From positions 2,046,001 to 2,110,000 of the forward strand of contig NZ_MTCM01000001.1 in NCBI RefSeq assembly GCF_002000245.1: a stretch of 64,000 bases of DNA, in the 5' to 3' direction. The notes beneath the pieces are model-generated. The model saw nothing but the letters and a program-made list of their open reading frames with translations. It was not told where the DNA came from and made no database searches. The position numbers were made by a program, and so were the translations under genes. This stretch comes from Sphingobacterium sp. CZ-UAM (GTDB lineage Bacteria > Bacteroidota > Bacteroidia > Sphingobacteriales > Sphingobacteriaceae). This document shows positions 35,243 through 43,641 of the stretch, piece by piece; position 1 is the first letter of the stretch, and each line of letters begins with the position of its first letter.

Positions 35243-35704
35243 ATGAAAATTATTATGATCAAATCTATCATATCATTACTATCTGTTGCGCTTATCAGCA
35301 GCAGTTGTTCAACTATCCAACATGCAGAAAAAATAGATTCAACTCAAGAGAATGTATCGGTAAAACTTCAGAATTCAAATCCCGTTACCATCAAAAATCC
35401 TTCTGGTAAAATTACCCTCTATGCTGTGACTGCAAACATCGCTGATGTACCAGCAACGATAATAGCTGAAAAAAGCTTTAAACAAAGTGAATTACCATTT
35501 GAGATTAAATTGGATCTTCCAAAAAATCATTACAAATTAATCAAACCGGCAGTTAACGAAACTGATCCCATAAAATATTACGTCGCTCTGGAATGGGACT
35601 CTAATGGTGACGGTACATTGGGCAAAGGAGATGTGAGGATTGACTTTAACAAGAAATTTCCAACCGTATATCTTGGAAATAATAATGAGGTATTTGTCTT
35701 ATAA
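35243..35704 (+). CDS. YbaY/YscW-like lipoprotein (tentative)
   Basis: The 153 residues have a lipoprotein signal (SSSC, Cys 22). The mature part has NPSGKITLYAVTANIADVPA, then TIIAEKSFKQSELPFEIKLD, a pattern like the beta-sandwich of YbaY/YscW-type lipoproteins ('xIxVxLxDxSxADAPAxxIA...LPFxF'). The homology is tentative. DSNGDGTLGKGD looks like a Ca-binding loop. It sits behind the barrel remnant on the same strand. Confidence 0.5.
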   Translation: MKIIMIKSIISLLSVALISSSCSTIQHAEKIDSTQENVSVKLQNSNPVTIKNPSGKITLYAVTANIADVPATIIAEKSFKQSELPFEIKLDLPKNHYKLIKPAVNETDPIKYYVALEWDSNGDGTLGKGDVRIDFNKKFPTVYLGNNNEVFVL

Positions 35705-35754
35705 ATGCTTTTGGAAAGTACAATTATAGACCGCTCAATTGCCCTTTGGAACTA

Positions 35755-36225
35755 TTATCGCAAATCGATACGGGCATCGATCCAAAAGTACGCCCTGTTT
35801 TTTCGGAATAAATCATCGGGTAATTGATGGTTATAAATCAGTTCTTCCAATGTATTAAAATTGTAACGCAACACCTCATCGTTCTTAAACTGGATCGGAC
35901 GTAAAATCGCGTCTTCATCATCAATAAAAATATCAGATTCGAAAAGATTGATTTGATTTGCTGTGACCCAAGCCATAGCGGCTACTCTATCCATTTTTAT
36001 CAAAGCCTTGGCCGCTTCTTGATATTGTTTCATTTCCCAAGGGAGATCTTCGGGATAATGGGAGGCTACATAATCCTGATATATTTTTATGTTCCCTATT
36101 CGCAGGCATTCGTTACGAATCAACAATCTTGTTGTATCACGGGCAAAGCTCACATATTCGGGATGCATAAACAAACCGTACCGTTTACTATACAATGCTA
36201 TCTTATCTGCCAATTCTTGCCTCAT
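35755..36225 (-). CDS. Hypothetical cytoplasmic protein
   Basis: The 156 residues have no signal or membrane segment. It is rich in aromatic and acidic residues, and three short helices are likely near the start (RQELADKIALYSKRYGLFMH). No family is recognised. A single gene on the minus strand. It converges on the lipoprotein gene at 35704 with 50 bases between. Confidence 0.6.
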   Translation of the reverse strand: MRQELADKIALYSKRYGLFMHPEYVSFARDTTRLLIRNECLRIGNIKIYQDYVASHYPEDLPWEMKQYQEAAKALIKMDRVAAMAWVTANQINLFESDIFIDDEDAILRPIQFKNDEVLRYNFNTLEELIYNHQLPDDLFRKNRAYFWIDARIDLR

Positions 36226-36434
36226 AATTTATGTACGTAACAAAAATCGTCCCAACATCCTCTTTTATAGCAAGTTTTAAACTAAATTATTGATTTTTTA
36301 GTTGAGAAAATATATTTTTTTCCAAATCAAGCAGCATATAGCAAATATCACAAGTTAATTTTTCCAATAAAGCGAAAGGATTCTGATATCACTCCCATTT
36401 ATATGCAAAGCGATATCAAAATCCCTGATTGTTA

Positions 36435-36752
36435 TTAAAATATTTTTAAGCCTACAATACCCGCCACGATTAACGTTGCCGACAAAAGTCTAAAGACGTT
36501 TGCTGAATCGCCGAAGAACAATATCCCGACCAGCAATGTACCGACAGCACCTAAACCAGTCCAAACCGCATAGGCTGTACCGATTGGGATAGCTTTTTGC
36601 GCGTAAAACAATAGTCCTCCACTGATAGTCATCGAGACGACAGCCAATATAATCCAACCAAATTTATTGCTATCTGGCTGTTGGGCCATCTTTAATCCTA
36701 AGGGCCAACCAATTTCAAAAATACCGGCAATAATTAATGCAATCCAATTCAT
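36435..36752 (-). CDS. sugE: SMR family exporter, SugE/Gdx type
   Basis: There are 105 residues from the ATG at 36752. An upstream TTG adds only two residues. Four membrane helices are seen. Helix 1 has the essential Glu 13 in the Gdx-like context IFEIGWPLGLK, and helix 3 reads IPIGTAYAVWTGLGAVGTLL, close to SugE. Gdx proteins are established guanidinium/proton antiporters, while close paralogs export quaternary ammonium compounds. I see no guanidine-riboswitch fold upstream. The Crp/Fnr gene lies 78 bases upstream on the same strand and may control it. Confidence 0.82.
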   Translation of the reverse strand: MNWIALIIAGIFEIGWPLGLKMAQQPDSNKFGWIILAVVSMTISGGLLFYAQKAIPIGTAYAVWTGLGAVGTLLVGILFFGDSANVFRLLSATLIVAGIVGLKIF

Positions 36753-36830
36753 TTTCAATTATTTAAATGATCCTTCACAAAAGTAGTGACTTGATCGGCT
36801 GCATTTTTTGATCTATATCAAAATCGTTCC

Positions 36831-37388
36831 TTATCGTCTGATCCGGCTCAAAGTCTCCTGTGTAATGCCCAGATAGGATGCAATGTGACCGAGGTTGACC
36901 CGATTTAGCAAATTTGGTTGCAACTTGATAAGTGACTGGTAACGTTCTATAGCAGATTCGGTATGCAATGAGATAATACGTTCCTCGAGGACGATACATA
37001 CCTCCTCTGCAATTTTTCTTCCGATAAGGTTTAACTCGGGATATTTACGATAGAGTTCATTCAGATCATCCACAGCAATTGCATAGACCTCCGAATCTTC
37101 AAGAAACTGAATGTTCTCAAAGGAAGGTTTTTCTGTATATACAGGTAATATCGATCCAAAAATTTGATTTTCTTCACCAAACCAGCTGTTGAGTTCCCGC
37201 CCGTTTTTAAAGAAATAAGCACGAATGAGACCTTTACTTAGTACAAAATAACTGGATACATGCTGGCCCTCTTTTAAAAAATGTTCTCCCTTACGCTTCG
37301 AAAAATAGTTGATCCTTTGTTCGATCTCTTTTTCGGCTGCTTCATTGAGATGCCCGTATCTTCTGAGTTGCTGGATTAATGGATTCAT
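36831..37388 (-). CDS. Crp/Fnr family transcriptional regulator
   Basis: The 185 residues have a cNMP-binding-like barrel (RKGEHFLKEGQHVSSYFVLS at about 32-51) and a C-terminal HTH (VNLGHIASYLGITQETLSRI) that ends two residues before the C-terminus, as in the regulator at 24864. It is upstream of the SMR exporter gene in the same direction. This is one of four Crp/Fnr genes in the window, each next to a small accessory gene. Ligand unknown. Confidence 0.87.
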   Translation of the reverse strand: MNPLIQQLRRYGHLNEAAEKEIEQRINYFSKRKGEHFLKEGQHVSSYFVLSKGLIRAYFFKNGRELNSWFGEENQIFGSILPVYTEKPSFENIQFLEDSEVYAIAVDDLNELYRKYPELNLIGRKIAEEVCIVLEERIISLHTESAIERYQSLIKLQPNLLNRVNLGHIASYLGITQETLSRIRR

Positions 37389-37404
37389 GACTTACTATAG
37401 ACTA

Positions 37405-37605
37405 ATGGATCTGAAGATACAAAACTCTCAAAAAAACGGTGAAAGATATGATAAAAAAGTCTGGTGTACTGTATCTTTGTTTAAACGGCAATCCTATCAA
37501 TTAAAATTAATCCGTTTGGAAAAAAGCAGTACAAAAATCTATACATCGAAACATCGCGTTGAAGAATTCAAGTTGGGATCCGTTATCGCTTCAATCAATA
37601 AGTAA
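37405..37605 (+). CDS. Possible small basic protein
   Basis: This 66-residue frame from an ATG at 37405 starts MDLKIQNSQKNGERYDKK and ends SVIASINK. Its stop lies 18 bases before a good terminator, which suggests that the transcript and perhaps the gene are real. The protein is Lys-rich without a recognised motif. It starts 17 bases from the divergent Crp/Fnr gene. Confidence 0.35.
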   Translation: MDLKIQNSQKNGERYDKKVWCTVSLFKRQSYQLKLIRLEKSSTKIYTSKHRVEEFKLGSVIASINK

Positions 37606-37622
37606 AAAATAATGTAAATTTG

Positions 37623-37652
37623 ACCCATCCTCATTTAAGGATGGGTTTTTAG
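37623..37652 (+). terminator. Terminator before phosphodiesterase gene
   Basis: The stem ACCCATCCT with AGGATGGGT (37623-37631 with 37638-37646) has a 6-nt loop and is followed by TTTTTAGT. It would end a plus-strand transcript from the small ORF at 37405-37605. It lies only 12 bases before the phosphodiesterase start, so it could also act as an attenuator. Confidence 0.7.
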
Positions 37653-37663
37653 TTTAATATGGT

Positions 37664-38608
37664 ATGAAAAAAATATTCTTTTCTTTTGTCGCGCTCATCG
37701 CATGTATTTCCTCCCAAGCGCAACATTTTGACTTAATCCCTTTAGGTATATATGGTGGTGAACAAGAGGATAATCTATCGGCCTATCTGGTCGGAACTCC
37801 AAATGACACTGCATTTCTCTGTCTTGATGCCGGTACAATAAATACCGGGATACGAAAAGCCATTCAGCAGAAAAGTCTTCATGGAACAGAAGAAACAATA
37901 TTACACAATCAAATAAAAGGGTATTTTATTTCTCATGGTCATTTAGACCATCTATCCGGTCTGATTATCAATTCTCCGGCGGATAGCAAAAAGAATATTT
38001 TTGCTCTTGCTCCTGTACTTCAAATTTTGCAAAACCATTATTTTATAAACGATACCTGGATTAATTTTGCTGATCAGGGTCAAAAACCCATTCTTGGAAA
38101 ATATCATTACAGTGAATTGCAAGAAGGTATAGAAGTTGCCGCACAAAATACCCCTTTCTTCCTGACGGCATACGAATTAAGCCATGTAAATCCATATAAA
38201 AGCAGTGCGGTGCTGCTGCGCCACCATGATCATTATCTGCTTTATCTCGGAGATACAGGTGCTGACCGGGTTGAAAAGGCTGACCGAATTGACAATCTTT
38301 GGAACAATATTGCTCCATTGGTCAGAAAAGGTCAATTAAACACGATATTAATTGAGGTGTCTTTTCCCAATAGTCAAGCCGAGAACCTGCTGTTCGGTCA
38401 TCTTACCCCTAATCTGTTATTAGAGGAGTTAAACAAACTAAAAGATAAGATCGGACAAAATGATTTAAAAGCATTAAACATTGTGGTCACTCACCGAAAA
38501 CCAACAAGAGATAATCCAGAAATCATAAAAAAGGAGCTCCTAGAGAACAATCCTTTAAAAGTAAATTATATTTTTCCTGAGCAAGGAAAAAAGATTAGTC
38601 TACCTTAA
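37664..38608 (+). CDS. Class II 3',5'-cyclic-nucleotide phosphodiesterase (MBL fold), secreted
   Basis: The 314 residues have a Sec signal ending SSQAQ near 20. The mature part matches class II cyclic-nucleotide phosphodiesterases. GIYGGEQEDNLSAYLVG (about 30-46) has the G..GG...N.SAYL signature, and the metal motif is in FISHGHLDHLSGL (HxHxDH near 90). A further metal His and Asp are suggested in ELSHVNPYKSSAVL and LLYLGDTGAD. Such enzymes hydrolyse cAMP or cGMP; a periplasmic location would act on external nucleotides. A single gene, though the window also carries four Crp/Fnr proteins. Confidence 0.85.
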   Translation: MKKIFFSFVALIACISSQAQHFDLIPLGIYGGEQEDNLSAYLVGTPNDTAFLCLDAGTINTGIRKAIQQKSLHGTEETILHNQIKGYFISHGHLDHLSGLIINSPADSKKNIFALAPVLQILQNHYFINDTWINFADQGQKPILGKYHYSELQEGIEVAAQNTPFFLTAYELSHVNPYKSSAVLLRHHDHYLLYLGDTGADRVEKADRIDNLWNNIAPLVRKGQLNTILIEVSFPNSQAENLLFGHLTPNLLLEELNKLKDKIGQNDLKALNIVVTHRKPTRDNPEIIKKELLENNPLKVNYIFPEQGKKISLP

Positions 38609-38700
38609 CCATATCTGATAACAGGATGTATCAAAGTGCTATTCCCCTAAAATTGAATTGCTAAAAGAAGGCAGTCGAGGTTACGAACAAAATTAAAAAA

Positions 38701-38739
38701 CAATAGGGACGATCGATTTTTTTGGCCGCCCCTATTATT
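38701..38739 (-). terminator. Terminator of nitroreductase transcript
   Basis: The stem AATAGGG with CCCTATT encloses a 24-nt region. On the minus strand it is followed by GTTTTTTAATTTT. It lies 8 bases past the nitroreductase stop. Confidence 0.55.
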
Positions 38740-38746
38740 GAAAGAA

Positions 38747-39346
38747 CTATATGGACTGAATAATATCCGCCATATTCAAACGTGACTTAGCTGTTATACT
38801 TGGTTGATTTGAATCCTCCGCATTGCGATAGCCAATGGCGACGGCAAATAAGGTATGGTATTGCTCAAGTCCCAAAATTTGATCATAACGATCATTCTCA
38901 ATTCCCTCCATTGGTGTTGCATCGATATTATTTGACGCACAGGCCGCAAGAAAAAATCCCAAAGAAAGATACACCTGCTGTTTCATCCAGGATTGCACAT
39001 GTTGTTCTCCCTGTGATTTTAAAAAACGATGGTAATAATTTATCGATCCCTCGGGAAGCGTGCTGTTGATCTGCTCCTCGAATCGCTGCACATCGTTAAG
39101 AGCACTAAAGACGACCAGATGACTTGCCTCATTAATTTTCTCTGCATTCCAATAGGATGCTTCAGCTAATTTTGTTTTTGTCTCTCCATCTGAAATGAAG
39201 AAAAACTTCCAGGGCTGGCTATTGATAGATGATGGACTCAAGCGAAGTATTTCCTTTAGCTCAGCAATCTTGTCCGCTGAAATTCTTTCTGTTGAATTAT
39301 ACTTTTTTGTTGTATAACGTTGTTTTGCTGTTTCTATAAATGCCAT
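38747..39346 (-). CDS. Nitroreductase family protein (NfsB-like)
   Basis: There are 199 residues from the ATG at 39346 (MAFIETAKQRYTTKKYNSTE). An earlier in-frame start lies inside the divergent promoter and is unlikely. The FMN-binding pattern is clear: RYTTKKYNS, then LSPSSINSQPWKFFFISDGE at about 41-60, and ATPMEGIENDRYDQILGLEQ in the second half. NAD(P)H-dependent enzymes of this family reduce quinones, nitroaromatics or dihydropteridine. The HxlR gene is divergent, and the two share a 94-bp control region. Confidence 0.88.
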   Translation of the reverse strand: MAFIETAKQRYTTKKYNSTERISADKIAELKEILRLSPSSINSQPWKFFFISDGETKTKLAEASYWNAEKINEASHLVVFSALNDVQRFEEQINSTLPEGSINYYHRFLKSQGEQHVQSWMKQQVYLSLGFFLAACASNNIDATPMEGIENDRYDQILGLEQYHTLFAVAIGYRNAEDSNQPSITAKSRLNMADIIQSI

Positions 39347-39364
39347 AACATGCAATTTTAAATT

Positions 39365-39415
39365 AACTATATTTTTTATAGTTGCAAACTTAAATATAGT
39401 GTTATATATTTGCAA
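39365..39415. promoter_or_regulatory. Overlapping divergent promoters and HxlR-type operator
   Basis: Plus strand: TTG (39382-39384), N20, TATATTTG (39405-39412), for the HxlR gene. Minus strand: TTG (39415-39413), N20, TAAGTTTG (39392-39385), for the nitroreductase. Both fit the Bacteroidota consensus exactly and face each other over the same bases. AACTATA-TTTTT-TATAGTT (39365-39383) is a perfect inverted repeat touching the plus-strand -33 and resembles YodB-type boxes. Confidence 0.75.
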
Positions 39416-39440
39416 TAACGGTCAAAGTTGATAGTAACAG

Positions 39441-39788
39441 ATGTATTTGATAGACAACAAACAATACCCATGCAGTACCAGCCTGACAATGAAATACATA
39501 GGCGGAAAATGGAAAGCAGTCATACTCATTCATTTAATTGAAAAAAAACGTTATAATGAGCTTAGAAAAGAATGTCCAATGATTACCGAACGTACATTGA
39601 GCCTACAGCTGAAGGAGCTGGAAGCTGACGGTTTAGTTACGAGGACAGTACACACAGACAAAGCGCCATTAAAGGTCGATTATGAACTTACGGATTTTGG
39701 CAGGACACTTATTCCTCTATTGGAATCTATTGCATTATGGGGCAGGGAAACGGCAAGTAGAACCGGAACCGTTCAACAGGTTAAATAG
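39441..39788 (+). CDS. HxlR family transcriptional regulator
   Basis: The 115 residues form the DUF24/HxlR winged helix. A Cys at residue 9 lies in NKQYPCSTSLTMKYIGGKWK, then RYNELRKECPMITERTLSLQ with the recognition helix and LVTRTVHTDKAPLKVDYELT for the wing. Members such as YodB and HypR sense quinones or hypochlorite through that N-terminal Cys and repress a nitroreductase or azoreductase. The divergent nitroreductase and the shared inverted repeat make the same logic likely here. Confidence 0.88.
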   Translation: MYLIDNKQYPCSTSLTMKYIGGKWKAVILIHLIEKKRYNELRKECPMITERTLSLQLKELEADGLVTRTVHTDKAPLKVDYELTDFGRTLIPLLESIALWGRETASRTGTVQQVK

Positions 39789-39845
39789 AATCCAGGTAAT
39801 AGCTGTACTTATCTAAAAAAAAGTAGGCCCTCTGTTCATAAGAGT

Positions 39846-39886
39846 CTTCATTCGGAAGCGTCTATCCCGATCGCTTCCGAATGAAG
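39846..39886. terminator. 15-bp hairpin between convergent genes
   Basis: A perfect stem (39846-39860 with 39872-39886, CTTCATTCGGAAGCG) has an 11-nt loop, between the HxlR gene and the convergent oxidoreductase gene. No T-run follows on either strand, so termination is likely but not certain. Confidence 0.55.
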
Positions 39887-39927
39887 TTGAGATTAAATTT
39901 GTTGTGCGGCAATATTTCAAATCTACA

Positions 39928-40836
39928 TCAGAAGTTTTCTTCAACCAATTCTTTATTAACCATTGCTCCAGCTAAATTTCCCGCTGCTACAGCATTAGCA
40001 ACAGACCGCATCATGCTCGCATTATCGCCGCATGCAAAAATCCCTTTAATAGTTGTCTTCTGAAAATTGTCAACGACAATGTGCCCTTGTTCAGTCAGGT
40101 CACAGCCCAACTCAACAGGAATACTTGAATGCTGCCTAAAAGGGATTGCTGCATATACGGCATTAAATGCTATTGCTTTGTTGTCCTTGAAAATCACTTT
40201 TTCCACCCAGCCATTCTTGTGCTGGATTTTACTAACCGGTTCATCTATGACAGTTACACCGTGCTTCTTCAATTTTGCAGTCTGCTCCGCACTGAAATTT
40301 GCTTCTCCAGAAGTCAGTATTGTCAGATCGGTGGAGAGATTGTTGACTAAAGATGCCAAATGTAAAGCCCGTTCACCGTTAGCCATAATTGCTGTTTTCT
40401 TGCCCCTGAATTCATATCCATGGCAGTATGGACAATGGATAACCGAAATCCCCCAACAGGCCGAAAAACCTTGGATACCTGGCATGATATCTTCTACCCC
40501 AGTCGCAAAAATCAACTTTTTTGCACTAAATAGTTCACCATTTTCAGTATTGATTTCAAAGCCATTGCTTGTTTTCTTTCCACTTACAGCAAGTCCTTTC
40601 TGGAATCTTACTGTTGGATAATTTAATACCTGCTCTTTCGCTTTTTTAGCAATAACCGATGGTTTTTCGCCATCATGAGTTATGAAATTATGCGAATGCG
40701 GTGTCTGTCTATTACATGGTAGACCACTATCAATAATAAGCACCTGACGTAGTGATCGCCCCAGTGCCATTGCTGCCGAAAGTCCCGCATAACTTCCTCC
40801 AATAATGATGACATCAAAATTTTTATCGTCTTTCAT
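39928..40836 (-). CDS. Thioredoxin-reductase-like FAD/NAD(P) oxidoreductase
   Basis: There are 302 residues from the ATG at 40836 (MKDDKNFDVIIIGGSYAGLS). An earlier start would add 29 basic residues without similarity. The FAD motif is IIIGGSYAGLSAAMALGR. The redox pair is kept in CPYCHGYEF (near 136-143). A second Rossmann motif is near KTAIMANGERALH. The C-terminal FAD loop is GIFACGDNASMMRSVANAVA. Length and layout fit low-molecular-weight thioredoxin reductase relatives; the partner could be a thioredoxin or glutaredoxin-like protein. It stands alone. Confidence 0.85.
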   Translation of the reverse strand: MKDDKNFDVIIIGGSYAGLSAAMALGRSLRQVLIIDSGLPCNRQTPHSHNFITHDGEKPSVIAKKAKEQVLNYPTVRFQKGLAVSGKKTSNGFEINTENGELFSAKKLIFATGVEDIMPGIQGFSACWGISVIHCPYCHGYEFRGKKTAIMANGERALHLASLVNNLSTDLTILTSGEANFSAEQTAKLKKHGVTVIDEPVSKIQHKNGWVEKVIFKDNKAIAFNAVYAAIPFRQHSSIPVELGCDLTEQGHIVVDNFQKTTIKGIFACGDNASMMRSVANAVAAGNLAGAMVNKELVEENF

Positions 40837-40980
40837 CTTTATAAATTTGATTTTAAATGCTGATGATACTGGCAGATTTATGGACCTGTAAGTAAGAGGT
40901 TTTCGTCTCCCGAACGTATTCATTCCAACAGGTGAATTAAATAAATCACAATAGTTTCATCTATGATTTTCTTGTTTATT

Positions 40981-41577
40981 CTATTTTTTACAAATGATCA
41001 AATAAAAAGGATAATTCTCTTCAACTTCCTTAATTTCAATCAACCCATATTTTTCGAACTCTGACCGAATAGACTCCAAGTCATAAAAGAACATGCTAAC
41101 ACCTCCAAACATTTCAAAACGATCGGTGCCTATGGCAGCCCCCTGCCCATAAATATTCGCCTGTTTTGACACGGTCGTAAAGATCATGTAACCATCGTCG
41201 GATAACTGCTCGTAACAGTCATGTATAAATTTCGCCCGCTCCTCAGTTCCCAGAAGATGTATAAGTCCGTAACAGAATATACCACCATATTTTTTGGTAT
41301 CAAATGGCATATCTACGACCGAACCATGATGTATGATCGTCTGACTTCCAACATATTTTCGGGCGATTTCAATTGCTGTATTGGACAACTCAATTCCGGT
41401 AACAGCTATTCCATGATCAAGAAATACATGACCATTTCGCCCATAGCCAAAGCCCGGAATAAGGATTTCCTTTATATTTTCTGCTATAAAGAAATCTTTC
41501 GCCAGATGTGCTGAATGAGCAGGACTACCGCCCCACATCTCCCCTTTTTCTATAAAATTACGTTCCCAAAACTCCAT
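40981..41577 (-). CDS. Class I SAM-dependent methyltransferase
   Basis: The 198 residues have a motif I in ILIPGFGYGRNGHVFLDHGI at about 39-58, the acidic motif in VTGIELSNTAIEIARKY, and FCYGLIHLLGTEERAKFIHD after it. The N-terminal WERNFIEKGEMWGGSPAHSA resembles tellurite-resistance or thiopurine-type methyltransferases. Substrate unknown. It is followed on the minus strand by the thioredoxin-reductase-like gene, 144 bases on. Confidence 0.82.
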   Translation of the reverse strand: MEFWERNFIEKGEMWGGSPAHSAHLAKDFFIAENIKEILIPGFGYGRNGHVFLDHGIAVTGIELSNTAIEIARKYVGSQTIIHHGSVVDMPFDTKKYGGIFCYGLIHLLGTEERAKFIHDCYEQLSDDGYMIFTTVSKQANIYGQGAAIGTDRFEMFGGVSMFFYDLESIRSEFEKYGLIEIKEVEENYPFYLIICKK

Positions 41578-42040
41578 ATCTGTAGGCTTTTACTTTAAGT
41601 ATACGGTCTATTTTTTTATTGAATTCTGCCTCCGATAAACTCTTTAATTTCAATAATGATAGAACGAAGGTAAGATATTTTATTATTGCAACTATGTAGC
41701 AACATTATTAAATGCAATTAAATTGCAAATAAATTACATTTAAAGATCGCTGTTCACATAATGGTTATTTATCAGTATTGAAAAAGACAGCATGCCAACG
41801 ATATCTTTGCCTTTAGAAAAAAGAATACACCTCTTGCTAAAAAGATTATAATGAAACCATCATGATTTATTTAATTCACTTGCTGGAATGAATAACCGAG
41901 CAAAGCGAGCTCATGAATGCTGCTTAAAACATACACTCGATGAATAAATCTGATAGCTTCATCACAATTGAAACCGCCGAAGGCAGCATGAATGCCTTAA
42001 AGAAAAATGAATGACAATATGAATAAACAAATTTATACAG
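41578..42040. other. Gene-free stretch with a short palindrome
   Basis: No gene is supported here. It contains the 15-bp palindrome TGCAATT-A-AATTGCA (41713-41727), which may be a regulator site, AT-rich sequence, and a 24-residue frame at 41940-42014 that I do not trust. The DUF1349 gene starts at its right end. Confidence 0.5.
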
Positions 42041-42703
42041 ATGAAAAAAATAAAGACACTTTTTGCGGCTTCATTGCTTCCTCTCTTCGCTACACAGGTC
42101 TCTGCACAACAATTGGACAAAATGACCTGGTTTAACGAACCTACGGAATGGACAGTCAGTAACAACTCCCTTTCCATGTTTGTCACACCCAAGAGCGATT
42201 ACTGGCGAATATCACATTATGGATTTACCGTAGATGACGCACCTTTTTTCTACACGGAGAGAGGGGGTGAATTTGAAGTGAAGGTCAAAATTTCGGCCAA
42301 GTATAAAAATCGATTTGATCAAGCAGGCATCATGCTGCGTATAGATCATGAAAATTATATAAAAGCGGGAATAGAATTTGTCGATGGCAAGTACAACCTG
42401 AGTACTGTCGTCACGCATCGAACCAGCGACTGGAGCATCGTACCAATAGATAAAGAAATCCCTTTTATATGGATAAAAGCAATTCGAAGATTAGATGCTG
42501 TAGAATTCTTTTATTCTTTTGATGACAAGGAATATGTGATGATGAGAAATGCCTGGTTACAAGATAATCATCCTATCATGGTCGGTTTGATGGGTGCATC
42601 CCCGGATGGTGATGGCTTCCAGGCTAAGTTTGAACACTTTGGGATCAAACATCTTCCAGACCAGCGTCGAACCAAATGGCTAAAAGAAAATAATTCCAAT
42701 TAA
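42041..42703 (+). CDS. DUF1349 family secreted protein
   Basis: The 220 residues have a Sec signal ending VSAQQ near 24. The concanavalin-like DUF1349 fold is recognised from WRISHYGFTVDDAPFFYTER, DQAGIMLRIDHENYIKAGIE near 107-126, and VGLMGASPDGDGFQAKFEHF near 185-204. The domain occurs in glycosidase-linked carbohydrate-binding proteins. The role here is unknown. It ends just before a bidirectional terminator. Confidence 0.85.
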   Translation: MKKIKTLFAASLLPLFATQVSAQQLDKMTWFNEPTEWTVSNNSLSMFVTPKSDYWRISHYGFTVDDAPFFYTERGGEFEVKVKISAKYKNRFDQAGIMLRIDHENYIKAGIEFVDGKYNLSTVVTHRTSDWSIVPIDKEIPFIWIKAIRRLDAVEFFYSFDDKEYVMMRNAWLQDNHPIMVGLMGASPDGDGFQAKFEHFGIKHLPDQRRTKWLKENNSN

Positions 42704-42719
42704 GCAACTTAATTTCAGG

Positions 42720-42754
42720 TCTGTCAAAAGCTAGTCTTTTGACAGATTCTTTAC
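42720..42754. terminator. Bidirectional terminator
   Basis: A perfect 11-bp stem (TCTGTCAAAAG with CTTTTGACAGA, 42720-42746) has a 5-nt loop and is followed by TTCTTTAC. It lies between the convergent DUF1349 and LuxR-type genes. Confidence 0.8.
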
Positions 42755-43539
42755 TATAGCGAAGTATCATCTTGGTCATACATTTTATTGTATATACTGA
42801 TCGCTTCATGCGAGTTGCGCACTCGTAGTTTTTGCAGAATATTCTGTCGGTGCCGATTGACGGTATTAACGCTCAAAGCTAGCTTCTCGGCAATTTCTTT
42901 ACTGCTCATACCTGCTCTAATACAGCGCAAAACCTCCTTCTCCCGCACACTCATGACATCCTTCATCTCCTGTTTATCAAGCGGAAAAACTTCGCCGCTG
43001 AACTGATTAAAAATATAGTTTTTCTTACTTTGACGATCTTCTCGATCAGGCATTAACGTATAGCAGCATAATGCCAGTTGCGGAAATTCTTGACCGGGAG
43101 TAGCCAAATAGATAATTTGATGTGACATCAACATAATTTGCCCATCTTTTCCTTCTACGCGGAGTACACTATTTGCCTGATATCGAAAACGCTCTTTCGG
43201 TTCGGTTTTCTTGACCAGTTCAAGAAACTGCAGTTCAAGTGCATGTTTTACAGCTAGATCTTCAGGGTGTACGCGCTCTAGGAGAAAATCCTCCCATATA
43301 CTATTGATCTCCAATTTTCTTTTAGCTGAACTCAAATGTAAACGTTCAGCAATCTCGCCCATAAAGGTAAAACTCCAATTGGCTGTCAGATCACTCAATA
43401 CCACAACGCCGTTATGGATGTCGGCATATGTTTTGGCATATTGCTTATAGTATTTCAAGACAGATAGGTCTACACTTGTATTTCGCAGTCCTTTACCAGC
43501 AAGATTTTTATTTAGTGTCTTTTTTAAATCCGATCCCAT
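42754..43539 (-). CDS. LuxR-type regulator with PAS-like N-terminal domain
   Basis: The 261 residues end in a LuxR/GerE helix-turn-helix: SVREKEVLRCIRAGMSSKEI (about 198-217), then AEKLALSVNTVNRHRQNILQ. The N-terminal 160 residues are PAS-like (HNGVVVLSDLTANWSFTFMG, then ERVHPEDL). This build is common in Bacteroidota orphan regulators, where the PAS part senses an unknown signal. The barrel-fusion gene reads into it from upstream on the same strand, 100 bases away. Confidence 0.82.
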   Translation of the reverse strand: MGSDLKKTLNKNLAGKGLRNTSVDLSVLKYYKQYAKTYADIHNGVVVLSDLTANWSFTFMGEIAERLHLSSAKRKLEINSIWEDFLLERVHPEDLAVKHALELQFLELVKKTEPKERFRYQANSVLRVEGKDGQIMLMSHQIIYLATPGQEFPQLALCCYTLMPDREDRQSKKNYIFNQFSGEVFPLDKQEMKDVMSVREKEVLRCIRAGMSSKEIAEKLALSVNTVNRHRQNILQKLRVRNSHEAISIYNKMYDQDDTSL

Positions 43540-43641
43540 AGTTAAATATTCGCAAGTTCATGGACATCCCCGGACCATTTTTAATTTATATACAACCTGA
43601 CCGGACTTTTCGCAGCTCTCCCGTTAGGCAAACATTTACGC

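Noticed and set aside
36753..36830. Guanidine riboswitch before the SugE-like gene
   Set aside because: The gap is only 78 bases, AT-rich, and shows no conserved riboswitch pairing.
41940..42014. 24-codon frame before the DUF1349 gene
   Set aside because: Too short, no signal sequence, no family.
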